A stretch of 39,831 nucleotides of DNA from DASSBR01 sp035701285 (lineage in GTDB: Bacteria > Pseudomonadota > Gammaproteobacteria > Natronospirales > DASSBR01): positions 1-39,831 of the forward strand of contig DASSNT010000011.1 of NCBI GenBank assembly GCA_035701285.1. Reading direction: 5' to 3'. The position numbers were made by a program, and so were the translations under genes. Shown piece by piece: positions 22,961-32,638 of this stretch; the stretch's first letter is position 1; the number at the start of each line of letters is the position of its first letter. The notes under the pieces were generated by a model, which searched no databases, was not told the DNA's origin, and worked only from the letters and a program-made list of their open reading frames with translations.

Positions 22961-23869
22961 ATGCGCATAGCCCTGAAAATCGATGTCGACACGCTCCGAG
23001 GCACGCTGGAAGGCGTGCCGCGCCTGGCCGCGTTACTTTCGCGCCTCGACATCAACGCCACCTTCCTCTTCAGCCTCGGTCCCGACCACACTGGCCGCGC
23101 CTTGCGTCGATTGCTGCGCCCCGGCTTTCTCAAGAAGGTCATGCGTACCTCGGTGGCGGCCAATTACGGCCTGAAAACGCTTGCCTACGGTACGCTGTTG
23201 CCGGGACCGGACATCGGCCTGCGCGGTGCGGCAGCCATGCGGGCCGTCCGCGACGCCGGCTTCGAGGTGGGCATTCACACTTGGGATCACGTGCGCTGGC
23301 AGGATTACGTTGTCAGACGAGGCGAGGAGTGGACGCGGCGCGGCATGACGCAGGCCGCGGAGCGCTTCCGGGAGATATTCGGCTGCCGTGCAAAGACCAT
23401 TGGCGCAGCGGGCTGGCAGATGAACGCGCATGCGTTCGCGCTGGAGGATGAGTTCGGCTTCGATTACGCGAGCGATACGCGCGGCACGCATCCATTCGTG
23501 CCCGCGATTGGCGGCCGCCGCTTCCGGTGTCCGCAGTTACCCACGACACTGCCGACGCTGGACGAGCTGGTTGGGCGCGATGGCATCAATATCGAAAATG
23601 CTGCCGAGCATATCGCCGCGGCTGCCGCTCCCAACGACACCGGGTGTCATGTCTTTACCCTGCACGCCGAGCTTGAGGGGATGGCGTACCTGGGTCTGTT
23701 CGAGCGTGTGTTGCGCGAGTGGCAGGCCAGAAGCTACGCGCTGGGCTCCATGCGCGAGTTATTCGACACTCTCGACATCCCCACGCTGCCCGTCCACGAG
23801 GTGGTGCGCGCCAAGGTGCCGGGCCGGGCAGGCGATCTGGCCGTTCAGCAGCACGCAGAGGCCCGCTAG
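22961..23869 (+). CDS. arnD: 4-deoxy-4-formamido-L-arabinose-phosphoundecaprenol deformylase ArnD
   Basis: A NodB-fold (CE4) deacetylase that removes the formyl group from undecaprenyl-phosphate-L-Ara4FN. It has 302 residues. ATG 22961 gives MRIALKIDVDTLRGTLEGVP, aligning with the E. coli start. The metal-binding set is the Asp of KIDVDT and the His pair in HTWDHVRWQDY. Further matches are FSLGPDHTGRALRRLLRPGF, AAGWQMN, LPTTLPTLDELVGRD and FTLHAELEGMAYL. Usually ArnD follows or accompanies ArnC/A; here it ends the cluster and is set apart by repeats. It has no visible Shine-Dalgarno. Confidence 0.94.
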   Translation: MRIALKIDVDTLRGTLEGVPRLAALLSRLDINATFLFSLGPDHTGRALRRLLRPGFLKKVMRTSVAANYGLKTLAYGTLLPGPDIGLRGAAAMRAVRDAGFEVGIHTWDHVRWQDYVVRRGEEWTRRGMTQAAERFREIFGCRAKTIGAAGWQMNAHAFALEDEFGFDYASDTRGTHPFVPAIGGRRFRCPQLPTTLPTLDELVGRDGINIENAAEHIAAAAAPNDTGCHVFTLHAELEGMAYLGLFERVLREWQARSYALGSMRELFDTLDIPTLPVHEVVRAKVPGRAGDLAVQQHAEAR

Positions 23870-23895
23870 CGGCCAAGCAAGGGGCGGGTTCCCCC

Positions 23896-23904
23896 TGTTA
23901 TAAT
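23896..23904 (+). promoter_or_regulatory. icd promoter, extended -10
   Basis: TG-T-TATAAT (23896-23904) is a perfect extended -10, 39 bases before the icd ATG. No good -35 is visible, as expected for extended -10 promoters. AAAGGA (23933-23938) is the icd Shine-Dalgarno. Confidence 0.7.
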
Positions 23905-23943
23905 GGGTGGCTTTCATTCAGCCCGGACCCACAAAGGATTCTC

Positions 23944-25188
<1,245 letters not shown>

Positions 25189-25222
25189 TACTGGCGGGCG
25201 CATGTTTTTGACGACGCCCTGA

Positions 25223-25318
25223 GTCGGGAATCGGGGCTCGGGGTTCGGAATTCGGGCTGGGAAGCGGCGCCGATATCTGCTTTCCCGAATCCCGAACCCC
25301 GAATCCCGAACCCCGGAG
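25223..25318. repeat. Inverted heptad-repeat hairpin upstream of putA
   Basis: Five 7-base units of the NTCGGGN type (25223-25257) face five units of the reverse type (25284-25318: CCCGAAT, CCCGAAC, CCCGAAT, CCCGAAC, CCCGGAG) across a 26-base loop. The long hairpin ends at the putA Shine-Dalgarno: GGAG (25315-25318) is part of the last unit. No other promoter-like sequence is clear in this 136-base gap. Confidence 0.88.
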
Positions 25319-25324
25319 TTCTTA

Positions 25325-28300
25325 ATGGCCGTAGAGCGAAACATTCAGCAGCCGGCGGCAAAGCCCGGCATTATCTTCGACACGTTCCCGCAGCTTGCCC
25401 CGTTGCGGGCGAAGATGAACGAGCTGTACCTGGCGGACGAGGGCGAATGCCTGGATCGGCTGCTCCGCATCGCGCGGCTCGACGACCCGGCGCGCAAGCG
25501 TGTTGTGGCGCGGGCGCGCGAGCTGGTCGAGGCGGTGCGAAAAAATGCCGACTCGAAGGGCGGCATCGAGGCGTTTTTGCATCAGTACGACCTGTCGTCG
25601 CAGGAAGGCATGGTGCTGATGTGCCTGGCCGAGGCTCTGATCCGGATTCCGGACGACGAGACGGCCGACAAGCTGATTCGTGACAAGCTTGCGAGCGGCA
25701 AATGGGAAGAGCACGTGGGGGCCAGTTCGTCGCTGTTCGTCAACGCGTCGACCTGGGGGCTGATGCTGACCGGCCGCGTGCTCAAGCTCGACCGCGAGGC
25801 GGCGGATCTCGGTCACTTCATGGACCGCACCGTGTCGCGGCTCGGCGAGCCGGTGGTGCGGACCGCGCTGCGCCAGGCGATGCGCATCATGGGCCACCAG
25901 TTCGTGATGGGCCGCACGATCAAGGAGGCGCTCAAGCGCTCGAACAGCAAGGGCCACCGCAAGTACCGCCATTCGTTCGACATGCTCGGCGAGGCGGCGC
26001 TGACCGAAACCGACGCGCAGGCTTTCTTCGACGCTTACGCCGGCGCGATCGATGCGATCGGCGCGACGGTGGAATCCGGCGCCGATGTCTTCGCGGTGCC
26101 GAGCATTTCGGTCAAGCTGTCCGCGCTGCATCCGCGTTACGAATTTGCACAGCGCGACCGGGTCCTGGAAGAGCTGACGCCGCGGCTGCTGCAACTGGCC
26201 GAACGCGCCGCGAAAGCGGGCATCGCGTTGACGGTCGACGCCGAGGAGGCTGCCCGCCTCGACCTGTCGCTGGACGTGTTCGAGCGCGTCTACCGTTCGC
26301 CGTCGCTCAATGGCTGGCAAGGCCTCGGGCTGGCCGTGCAGGCCTATCAGAAGCGGGCGATCCGGTTGATCGACTGGCTGGCCGCGCTGGCGGAGGACGT
26401 CGGCCGCCGGATTCCGGTCCGGCTGGTCAAGGGCGCGTACTGGGACACCGAGATCAAGCTCGCCCAGGTCGAAGGCCTCAAGGGCTATCCCGTCTTTACC
26501 CGCAAGCCGTCCACCGATGTCTCGTATCTTGCCTGCGCACGCAAGCTGATCGAGGCGGGCGACGCGCTGTATCCGCAGTTCGCGACGCATAACGCGCACA
26601 CGCTGTCGAGCATCTTCGAAATGGCCGACGGACGCCGCGATTTCGAATTCCAGCGGCTGCACGGCATGGGCGAGGAGCTGTACGGCGAGGTCGTCGGGCC
26701 CGGCAAGCTCGGCATGAACTGCCGCGTGTACGCGCCGGTTGGCCGGCACAAGGAACTGCTGCCGTACCTGGTGCGCCGGCTGCTGGAGAACGGCGCCAAT
26801 ACCTCGTTCGTCAATCGCATTATCGACGAGAACGTGCCGGTCGACGATATCGTCTCGGATCCGGTGGCAACGGTGGAAACGCTGCACGTCAAACGGCATC
26901 CGCGCATCCCGCTGCCGCGCAACATCTACGGTGACGACCGAGCCAATTCGTGGGGCATCAACCTGTCCGACGTGGCGGAGCTCGAGCCGGTCGCGCAAGC
27001 TATCGGCCGGGCGCTGAACCAGGAATGGCGCGCCGCGCCCTGGGTCGGCGGCAAGGCCCTGGAAGGCGCCGCGCAGCCGGTGCTCGATCCCGGCGACCGG
27101 CGCCGCCGCGTCGGCGAGGTGATTGAAGCCGACGCGCAAGCCGTCGACCAGGCGCTGACGCTGGCCTATGCCGCGCAGCCAGGCTGGGATGCCACGCCGG
27201 CGGAACAGCGCGCCGATATTCTGCTGAAGGCGGCCGAACTGTATGAAATCCACACCGCCGACCTGATGGCGCTCGCGATTCGCGAGGCCGGCAAGTCGGT
27301 GGTGGACGCCATTGCTGAAGTGCGCGAGGCAGTGGACTTCCTCCGCTATTACTCGCTGCGCTGCCGGCGCGATTTCGGCGAACCGCTGAAAATGCCGGGC
27401 TACACCGGTGAGCGCAACGAATTGTCGCTGCACGGGCGCGGGGTATTTGTCTGCATCAGTCCGTGGAATTTCCCGCTGGCGATCTTTACCGGCCAGGTGA
27501 CGGCCGCTCTGGCCGCCGGCAACGCGGTTCTTGCCAAGCCGGCCGAGCAGACGTCGCTGGTCGCCGCACTTGCGGTGCGGCTGCTGCATGAAGCCGGCGT
27601 GCCCGGGGACGTGCTGCATTTCCTGCCCGGCCGTGGTGAAGTGGTCGGTGCGACGGCGGTGGCCGACGAACGTGTCGCCGGTGTGGCCTTCACCGGCTCG
27701 ACGGAGACCGCCAAAGCTATTCACAAGTCGCTTGCGAACCGCCAGGGCGCGATTCCCACGTTGATTGCCGAGACGGGCGGTCAGAACGCGATGCTGGTGG
27801 ACAGCTCCGCACTGCCCGAACAGGTCGTCAAGGACGTGATCGAGTCCGCCTTCCACAGCGCCGGGCAGCGCTGCTCGGCGTTGCGCGTGCTGTTCGTGCA
27901 GGAGGAAATCGCACCGCGCGTGATCGACATCCTGTCCGGCTACATGAAGACGCTGAAGGTCGGCGACCCGGCGCTCCTGCAGACCGACGTCGGTCCGGTA
28001 ATCGATGCCGAGGCATTGAAGAACCTCAAGGATCACGCCGACTGGATTAAAAAACAGGGGCGTATTATCGCCGAAGCGCCGGTGCCGCCGAACTGCGCCC
28101 ACGGCAGCTTCATTGCGCCGCTGGCGGTCGAAATCGACCGGCTCGACATCCTCAAGCGCGAAGTGTTCGGCCCGATTCTGCACGTGATTCGTTATCGCGC
28201 CCGCGATCTCGATAAGGTCATCGACGCGATCAATGAAACCGGCTACGGCCTGACGCTCGGCGTGCACAGCCGCATCGATCGCCAGGCGCGCGCCATCGAG

Positions 28301-28510
28301 CGCCGCGTGCGCGTCGGCAATGCCTATATCAATCGCAACATGGTCGGCGCGGTGGTGGGTGTGCAGCCGTTTGGCGGCCAGGGCCTGTCCGGCACCGGCC
28401 CGAAGGCCGGAGGGCCGCACTATTTGTTGCGCTTTGCGACGGAGCGCACACTCACGATCAATACTGCTGCATTGGGCGGAAACGCGACTCTGCTATCCTT
28501 GTCGGAATAG
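25325..28510 (+). CDS. putA: Bifunctional proline dehydrogenase / P5C dehydrogenase PutA
   Basis: A membrane-associated flavoenzyme converting proline to glutamate. The 1061 residues have no N-terminal ribbon-helix-helix domain, so it is the non-regulatory form rather than the trifunctional E. coli type. The FAD-binding PRODH barrel (about 180-500) includes SVKLSALHPRYE, RLVKGAYWDTEIK and APVGRHKELLPYLVRRLLEN. The NAD-binding aldehyde dehydrogenase domain (about 560-1040) has ISPWNFPLAIFTGQ, E816 in AETGGQNAM and the catalytic C850 in SAGQRCSAL. The end, ATERTLTINTAALGGN, is the usual PutA C-terminus. GGAG lies six bases before ATG 25325. It is followed after 15 bases by the serine dehydratase gene. 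Confidence 0.97.
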   Translation: MAVERNIQQPAAKPGIIFDTFPQLAPLRAKMNELYLADEGECLDRLLRIARLDDPARKRVVARARELVEAVRKNADSKGGIEAFLHQYDLSSQEGMVLMCLAEALIRIPDDETADKLIRDKLASGKWEEHVGASSSLFVNASTWGLMLTGRVLKLDREAADLGHFMDRTVSRLGEPVVRTALRQAMRIMGHQFVMGRTIKEALKRSNSKGHRKYRHSFDMLGEAALTETDAQAFFDAYAGAIDAIGATVESGADVFAVPSISVKLSALHPRYEFAQRDRVLEELTPRLLQLAERAAKAGIALTVDAEEAARLDLSLDVFERVYRSPSLNGWQGLGLAVQAYQKRAIRLIDWLAALAEDVGRRIPVRLVKGAYWDTEIKLAQVEGLKGYPVFTRKPSTDVSYLACARKLIEAGDALYPQFATHNAHTLSSIFEMADGRRDFEFQRLHGMGEELYGEVVGPGKLGMNCRVYAPVGRHKELLPYLVRRLLENGANTSFVNRIIDENVPVDDIVSDPVATVETLHVKRHPRIPLPRNIYGDDRANSWGINLSDVAELEPVAQAIGRALNQEWRAAPWVGGKALEGAAQPVLDPGDRRRRVGEVIEADAQAVDQALTLAYAAQPGWDATPAEQRADILLKAAELYEIHTADLMALAIREAGKSVVDAIAEVREAVDFLRYYSLRCRRDFGEPLKMPGYTGERNELSLHGRGVFVCISPWNFPLAIFTGQVTAALAAGNAVLAKPAEQTSLVAALAVRLLHEAGVPGDVLHFLPGRGEVVGATAVADERVAGVAFTGSTETAKAIHKSLANRQGAIPTLIAETGGQNAMLVDSSALPEQVVKDVIESAFHSAGQRCSALRVLFVQEEIAPRVIDILSGYMKTLKVGDPALLQTDVGPVIDAEALKNLKDHADWIKKQGRIIAEAPVPPNCAHGSFIAPLAVEIDRLDILKREVFGPILHVIRYRARDLDKVIDAINETGYGLTLGVHSRIDRQARAIERRVRVGNAYINRNMVGAVVGVQPFGGQGLSGTGPKAGGPHYLLRFATERTLTINTAALGGNATLLSLSE

Positions 28511-28525
28511 GGGCGTTCCGTTCAT

Positions 28526-29893
28526 ATGAACATATCCATCTACGACATCTTCAAGATCGGCGTCGGCCCTTCCAGTTCCCATACTGTCGGCCCGATGCGC
28601 GCCGCGCGCCAGTTTCTGCTAGATCTCCGCGAACGCGGGCTGCTGCAGAACGTCACGCGTGTGCAGACACAGTTATACGGGTCGCTGGCACTGACCGGCA
28701 AAGGGCACGGCACCGACCGCGCGATTCTGCTCGGGCTCAGCGGCGAAACACCGGATGGCGTCGATCCGGATACGATCGAAGACACGCTGGCGCGTATTCG
28801 CGCGGCGCGCCGCATCAAGCTGCTCAGCGAGCGGGAAATCGATTTCGACGAAGACGCGGACGTCCTGTTGCACCGGGATCAGGTGCTGCCGAAGCATTCC
28901 AACGGCCTGCATTTCACCGCGCGCGACGAAGGCGGTCAAGTGCTGTTGGCGGAGGAATTTTACTCGATCGGCGGCGGCTTCATTATTCGCGGCGACGCCG
29001 ATGAGGGCGATGCGGCCGGCGATTCGGCGGCCGTGCCATACCCGTTCGAATCTGCCGACGAGCTGCTGTCGCGCGCCCGGGAGAACGGCCTTGCGATCCA
29101 CGAGCTGATGCTCGCGAACGAAACGGCCTGGCGACCGGAAGACGAAACGCGGTCACACCTGTTGCAAATCTGGCAGGTGATGCAGGATTGCGTCGAACGC
29201 GGCACACGTGAAGACGGCATGCTGCCAGGCGGGCTCAACGTCCGCCGCCGCGCGCCCAAGCTGTGCCGGGATTTGAAATCGCAAGCCAAGGCGGGGGACC
29301 TCGACGTCATGGACTGGGTTAACCTGTTCGCCATGGCCGTTAATGAGGAAAACGCGGCCGGTGGTCGTGTTGTGACCGCACCAACCAATGGCGCCGCCGG
29401 CATAATTCCGGCAGTATTGCACTACTACGTCCGGTTTGCGGACGGGGCAGACGACGCGGGCGTACTGCGGTTTTTGCTGACCGCGGGCGCCATCGGCATC
29501 CTCTACAAGAAGAACGCGTCCATTTCGGGCGCAGAAATGGGATGTCAGGGCGAGGTCGGCGTCGCCTGTTCAATGGCGGCCGGTGGCTTGGTCGCGGCGC
29601 TTGGCGGCAACAACGAAACCGTCGAGAACGCGGCGGAGATTGGTATGGAACATAATTTGGGGCTCACATGCGATCCGGTGGGGGGGCTGGTGCAGATTCC
29701 CTGCATCGAGCGTAATGCAATGGGTTCATGGAAGGCCATTAATGCCGCGCGCCTGGCGATGCGCGGCGATGGACAGCACCGCGTGACGCTGGACCAGGTC
29801 ATCAATACGATGCGCCAGACGGGCCGTGACATGCAGAGCATCTACAAAGAGACGTCTCAAGGAGGATTAGCCGTCAACGTGACGGAGTGTTGA
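28526..29893 (+). CDS. sdaA: L-serine ammonia-lyase, iron-sulfur type
   Basis: Deaminates L-serine to pyruvate and ammonia using a [4Fe-4S] cluster. The 455 residues form the single-chain type, with the beta domain first (FKIGVGPSSSHTVGPMRAARQ, YGSLALTGKGHGTD) and the alpha domain after about residue 180 (NEENAAGGRVVTAPTNGAAG, ISGAEMGCQGEVGVACSMAAGG, EHNLGLTCDPVGGLVQIPC). Cluster ligands C340, C382 and C393 show the 42/11 spacing known from the Legionella enzyme. It starts at ATG 28526, 15 bases after putA, with no strong Shine-Dalgarno, and ends four bases before the c-di-GMP gene. Like PutA it feeds amino acid carbon into central metabolism. Confidence 0.97.
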   Translation: MNISIYDIFKIGVGPSSSHTVGPMRAARQFLLDLRERGLLQNVTRVQTQLYGSLALTGKGHGTDRAILLGLSGETPDGVDPDTIEDTLARIRAARRIKLLSEREIDFDEDADVLLHRDQVLPKHSNGLHFTARDEGGQVLLAEEFYSIGGGFIIRGDADEGDAAGDSAAVPYPFESADELLSRARENGLAIHELMLANETAWRPEDETRSHLLQIWQVMQDCVERGTREDGMLPGGLNVRRRAPKLCRDLKSQAKAGDLDVMDWVNLFAMAVNEENAAGGRVVTAPTNGAAGIIPAVLHYYVRFADGADDAGVLRFLLTAGAIGILYKKNASISGAEMGCQGEVGVACSMAAGGLVAALGGNNETVENAAEIGMEHNLGLTCDPVGGLVQIPCIERNAMGSWKAINAARLAMRGDGQHRVTLDQVINTMRQTGRDMQSIYKETSQGGLAVNVTEC

Positions 29894-29897
29894 CGCT

Positions 29898-32630
29898 TTG
29901 CGTTTCCGTCGCTGGCTGACCTATCCGTTAACCGTTAACTACGGTTTCAGCCTTTTAGCCTTTATCGCCGGCATCGCCTTGACTGCGGTCGCCTGGCAAT
30001 GGTCGCTGGACAACCAGACCGCCATCGAGCGGGTTCAGTTCCGCCAGGCAGCGCGGCAGGCGGCAGATGTCCTCGGCGATCGCTTCGGCGGTTACAGCAC
30101 GCTGGTTCGCAGCGGCCAGGCGCTGTTCGCGTCGTCGAACCACGTCGAAGAGACGGAATGGCAGAAGTTCGTCCGCGAACTGGCACTAGACGAAAATTAT
30201 CCCGCCGTTGTGGCTTTCGACTACCTGGCGCGCGTGTCCGATGCCGATCTGGCAGCGTACGAGAAGCGGGTTCAGCGCAAGCAGTCGAGCTTCAAGCTGC
30301 ACGATATCGATTCCCGCGCCATGCACTGCATCCTGCAGTATGAGGCGCCCCTGCGGCTCAATTCTCCCGGCCCCGGCGGCGATGCGTGCGCATGGCCAAA
30401 GCTCGCCGCGATGATCGAGGAGACGATCGCGACCGGCGGTATTGCCCTTAGCGAGAAGGTGAAGCTGAATACACGGCCGTTGCAGGACAGTACCGGCGTG
30501 ATAGTCACCGGGCCGATCTACGGCGGTGCGGGCACAGACATCAGCAGTCTCCCCACCGGCTGGGTCAGCGCGGTGCTGTCGGTGAAGCGCCTGCTCGTGG
30601 GGTTGATGCCGACGGAATCGAATATTCACTTGAGCGTTTTCGGCCGGTCCGCCGGCAAGCAACAGTTGCTATGGAGCACCAGCGGCGCCCATCGCTATCA
30701 CTGTACACAGCCGCTTCTGGGTACGCCATGCCTGGCCATGACGGTGCCGCTGGCGTTGCCCGGACGGAGCTGGACACTCGTGTTCCAGCAGCCCGGTATG
30801 GTGGCGCTGGGCGCATGGAAGGTGGCGGCGGCAGGTCTCGTCATCAGCATATTGCTCGGCCTGACGTTCCTCCGCTGGGGCCGTGTCAGAAGCCGTGCGC
30901 TGGCGCTTGCCACCGAAATGACCAGTGCCTTGCGCCAGAGCGAAAACCTGTTGTCGTCGGTGACCAACAATATTTTCGAAGGCATCTATCGCGGCACACC
31001 GGATCAGGGTCTGGTCTACATCAATAAATCGCTGGCGACGATGTTCGGTTATCGCGACGTCGACGAAATGCGCTCGGTATCGGGTGCGATTCTGTACGCG
31101 GATCCGCGGCGGCGCGACGAACTGCGCGAGCTGCTGCAGAAGAACGGCTACTACCGCGGCGAAGAAGTGGAATTCGTGCGCCGCGACGGCAGCCATTTTA
31201 TCGGCGTCAATAACGCGCTGGCCGTGTACGACGACCACGGCAGGATGCTGTACTGGGACGGGGCGATCAGCGACATCACGGCGCGCAAGGCGGTTGAGGA
31301 ACGCGTCTGGTATCTCGCGCGCTACGACTCGCTGACCGGGCTGGCCAACCGGGCCAGCTTCCGCGAACGGGTGCGTCAGGAAATCAACCGCGCCGCGCGC
31401 GGCGGCGGTCAGGTCGCCATCCTGTTTCTCGACCTGGATCGCTTCAAGACGGTCAACGATTACCTTGGACACAACGCGGGTGACAAGCTGCTCAAAGCAG
31501 TCTCGCAGCGTATCCAGGCGTGTCTCGGGCGCGACGACATTGCCAGCCGGCAGGGCGGCGACGAATTCCTGATACTGCTGGCCGATGTCGGCGGGCCGGC
31601 AGAGGTCACGAAGGCCGCCGAAGTCATGTTGCACGCCGTCGCGGGCGGCTACACGATCGACGCGCACGACATCACCGTGACGCCGAGCATCGGTATCAGC
31701 ATGTATCCGGCGCACGGCGATACGGTCGAGGCGCTGATCCGCAACGCCGACGCTGCGATGTACCATGCCAAGGCGCGCGGGCGCTACAACTCGCAGTTGT
31801 TCACGCCGGAACTCGACGCGGATCGCCAGTTGCGGGTCGGACTCGAGAATGATCTCCGCGAGGCGCTGAACCAGAACCAGTTCATGCTGCATTACCAGCC
31901 GCAGGTCGAGCTGGCCACGGGCCGGATCGTCGGCACCGAGGCGCTGCTGCGCTGGCGGCACCCGGAGAAGGGGATGATTTCGCCGGCCGAATTCATTCCG
32001 GTGGCGGAGCAGAGCGGGCTGATCGTCCCAATCGGCGAATGGGTGCTGCGCGAGGCGTGCCGGCAGAACCGGGAATGGCAGCTCGACGGGCTGCCGATCG
32101 TGCCCGTTGCAGTCAACATTTCGGCGGTCCAGTTCCTTCGCCGTACGTTGGACCAGACGATACTTGAGGCGCTGAGCGCCGCCAGCCTCGAACCCCGTTA
32201 TCTTGAACTGGAGCTGACTGAAACGGTGGTGATGCGGGATATCGACCGCACGGTCGAGGTGCTGAACAAGCTGCAGAGCGCCGGCATTCACTTTGCGATC
32301 GACGACTTCGGCACCGGTTATTCAAGCCTCAGCTACTTGCGCTGCTTCAAGATCAACAAGCTCAAGATCGACCAGTCATTCGTCCGCGAGTTGACGAACA
32401 ACCCGGACGATGTTGCCATTATCGATGCGATCATCGGACTGGCGCGTAACTTCCGCCTGCGGGTACTGGCCGAAGGCGTCGAAACCGCCGAGCAGCTTGA
32501 GTTCCTTCGCGAACACGCCTGCGACGACATCCAGGGCTACTACTTCAGCCGCCCGGTGGCCGCCGATGCGTTTGCGCGCCTGTTGCAGACGGAGACCCTT
32601 TCTCCCGCCTCCGCGGCGGTCGTCAGCTAG
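29898..32630 (+). CDS. CHASE-PAS-GGDEF-EAL cyclic-di-GMP turnover protein
   Basis: A 910-residue inner-membrane sensor. One transmembrane segment (about 14-36) and a second near 305-325 bracket a CHASE-type periplasmic sensor domain. A PAS domain (about 345-455) follows, then GGDEF (about 470-630; intact G553-G554-D555-E556-F557) and EAL (about 645-895; E681-A682-L683 in TEALLRW, with NISAVQF, ELTETVV, IDDFGTGYSSL, KIDQSFV, EGVETAEQ and QGYYFSRP all present). Both the cyclase and the phosphodiesterase catalytic sets look complete. The product-inhibition I-site RxxD is not at its usual place (GRDD instead). The start is TTG 29898, with GGAG (29884-29887) inside the end of sdaA. Convergent with mlaD, eight bases apart. 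Confidence 0.95.
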   Translation: MRFRRWLTYPLTVNYGFSLLAFIAGIALTAVAWQWSLDNQTAIERVQFRQAARQAADVLGDRFGGYSTLVRSGQALFASSNHVEETEWQKFVRELALDENYPAVVAFDYLARVSDADLAAYEKRVQRKQSSFKLHDIDSRAMHCILQYEAPLRLNSPGPGGDACAWPKLAAMIEETIATGGIALSEKVKLNTRPLQDSTGVIVTGPIYGGAGTDISSLPTGWVSAVLSVKRLLVGLMPTESNIHLSVFGRSAGKQQLLWSTSGAHRYHCTQPLLGTPCLAMTVPLALPGRSWTLVFQQPGMVALGAWKVAAAGLVISILLGLTFLRWGRVRSRALALATEMTSALRQSENLLSSVTNNIFEGIYRGTPDQGLVYINKSLATMFGYRDVDEMRSVSGAILYADPRRRDELRELLQKNGYYRGEEVEFVRRDGSHFIGVNNALAVYDDHGRMLYWDGAISDITARKAVEERVWYLARYDSLTGLANRASFRERVRQEINRAARGGGQVAILFLDLDRFKTVNDYLGHNAGDKLLKAVSQRIQACLGRDDIASRQGGDEFLILLADVGGPAEVTKAAEVMLHAVAGGYTIDAHDITVTPSIGISMYPAHGDTVEALIRNADAAMYHAKARGRYNSQLFTPELDADRQLRVGLENDLREALNQNQFMLHYQPQVELATGRIVGTEALLRWRHPEKGMISPAEFIPVAEQSGLIVPIGEWVLREACRQNREWQLDGLPIVPVAVNISAVQFLRRTLDQTILEALSAASLEPRYLELELTETVVMRDIDRTVEVLNKLQSAGIHFAIDDFGTGYSSLSYLRCFKINKLKIDQSFVRELTNNPDDVAIIDAIIGLARNFRLRVLAEGVETAEQLEFLREHACDDIQGYYFSRPVAADAFARLLQTETLSPASAAVVS

Positions 32631-32638
32631 CGGCGCAG

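Noticed and set aside
25322..28420. A 1032-codon open frame antisense to putA
   Set aside because: It is Arg/His/Gln/Val-rich without domain character and is a codon-bias shadow of putA, which is a clear full-length enzyme.
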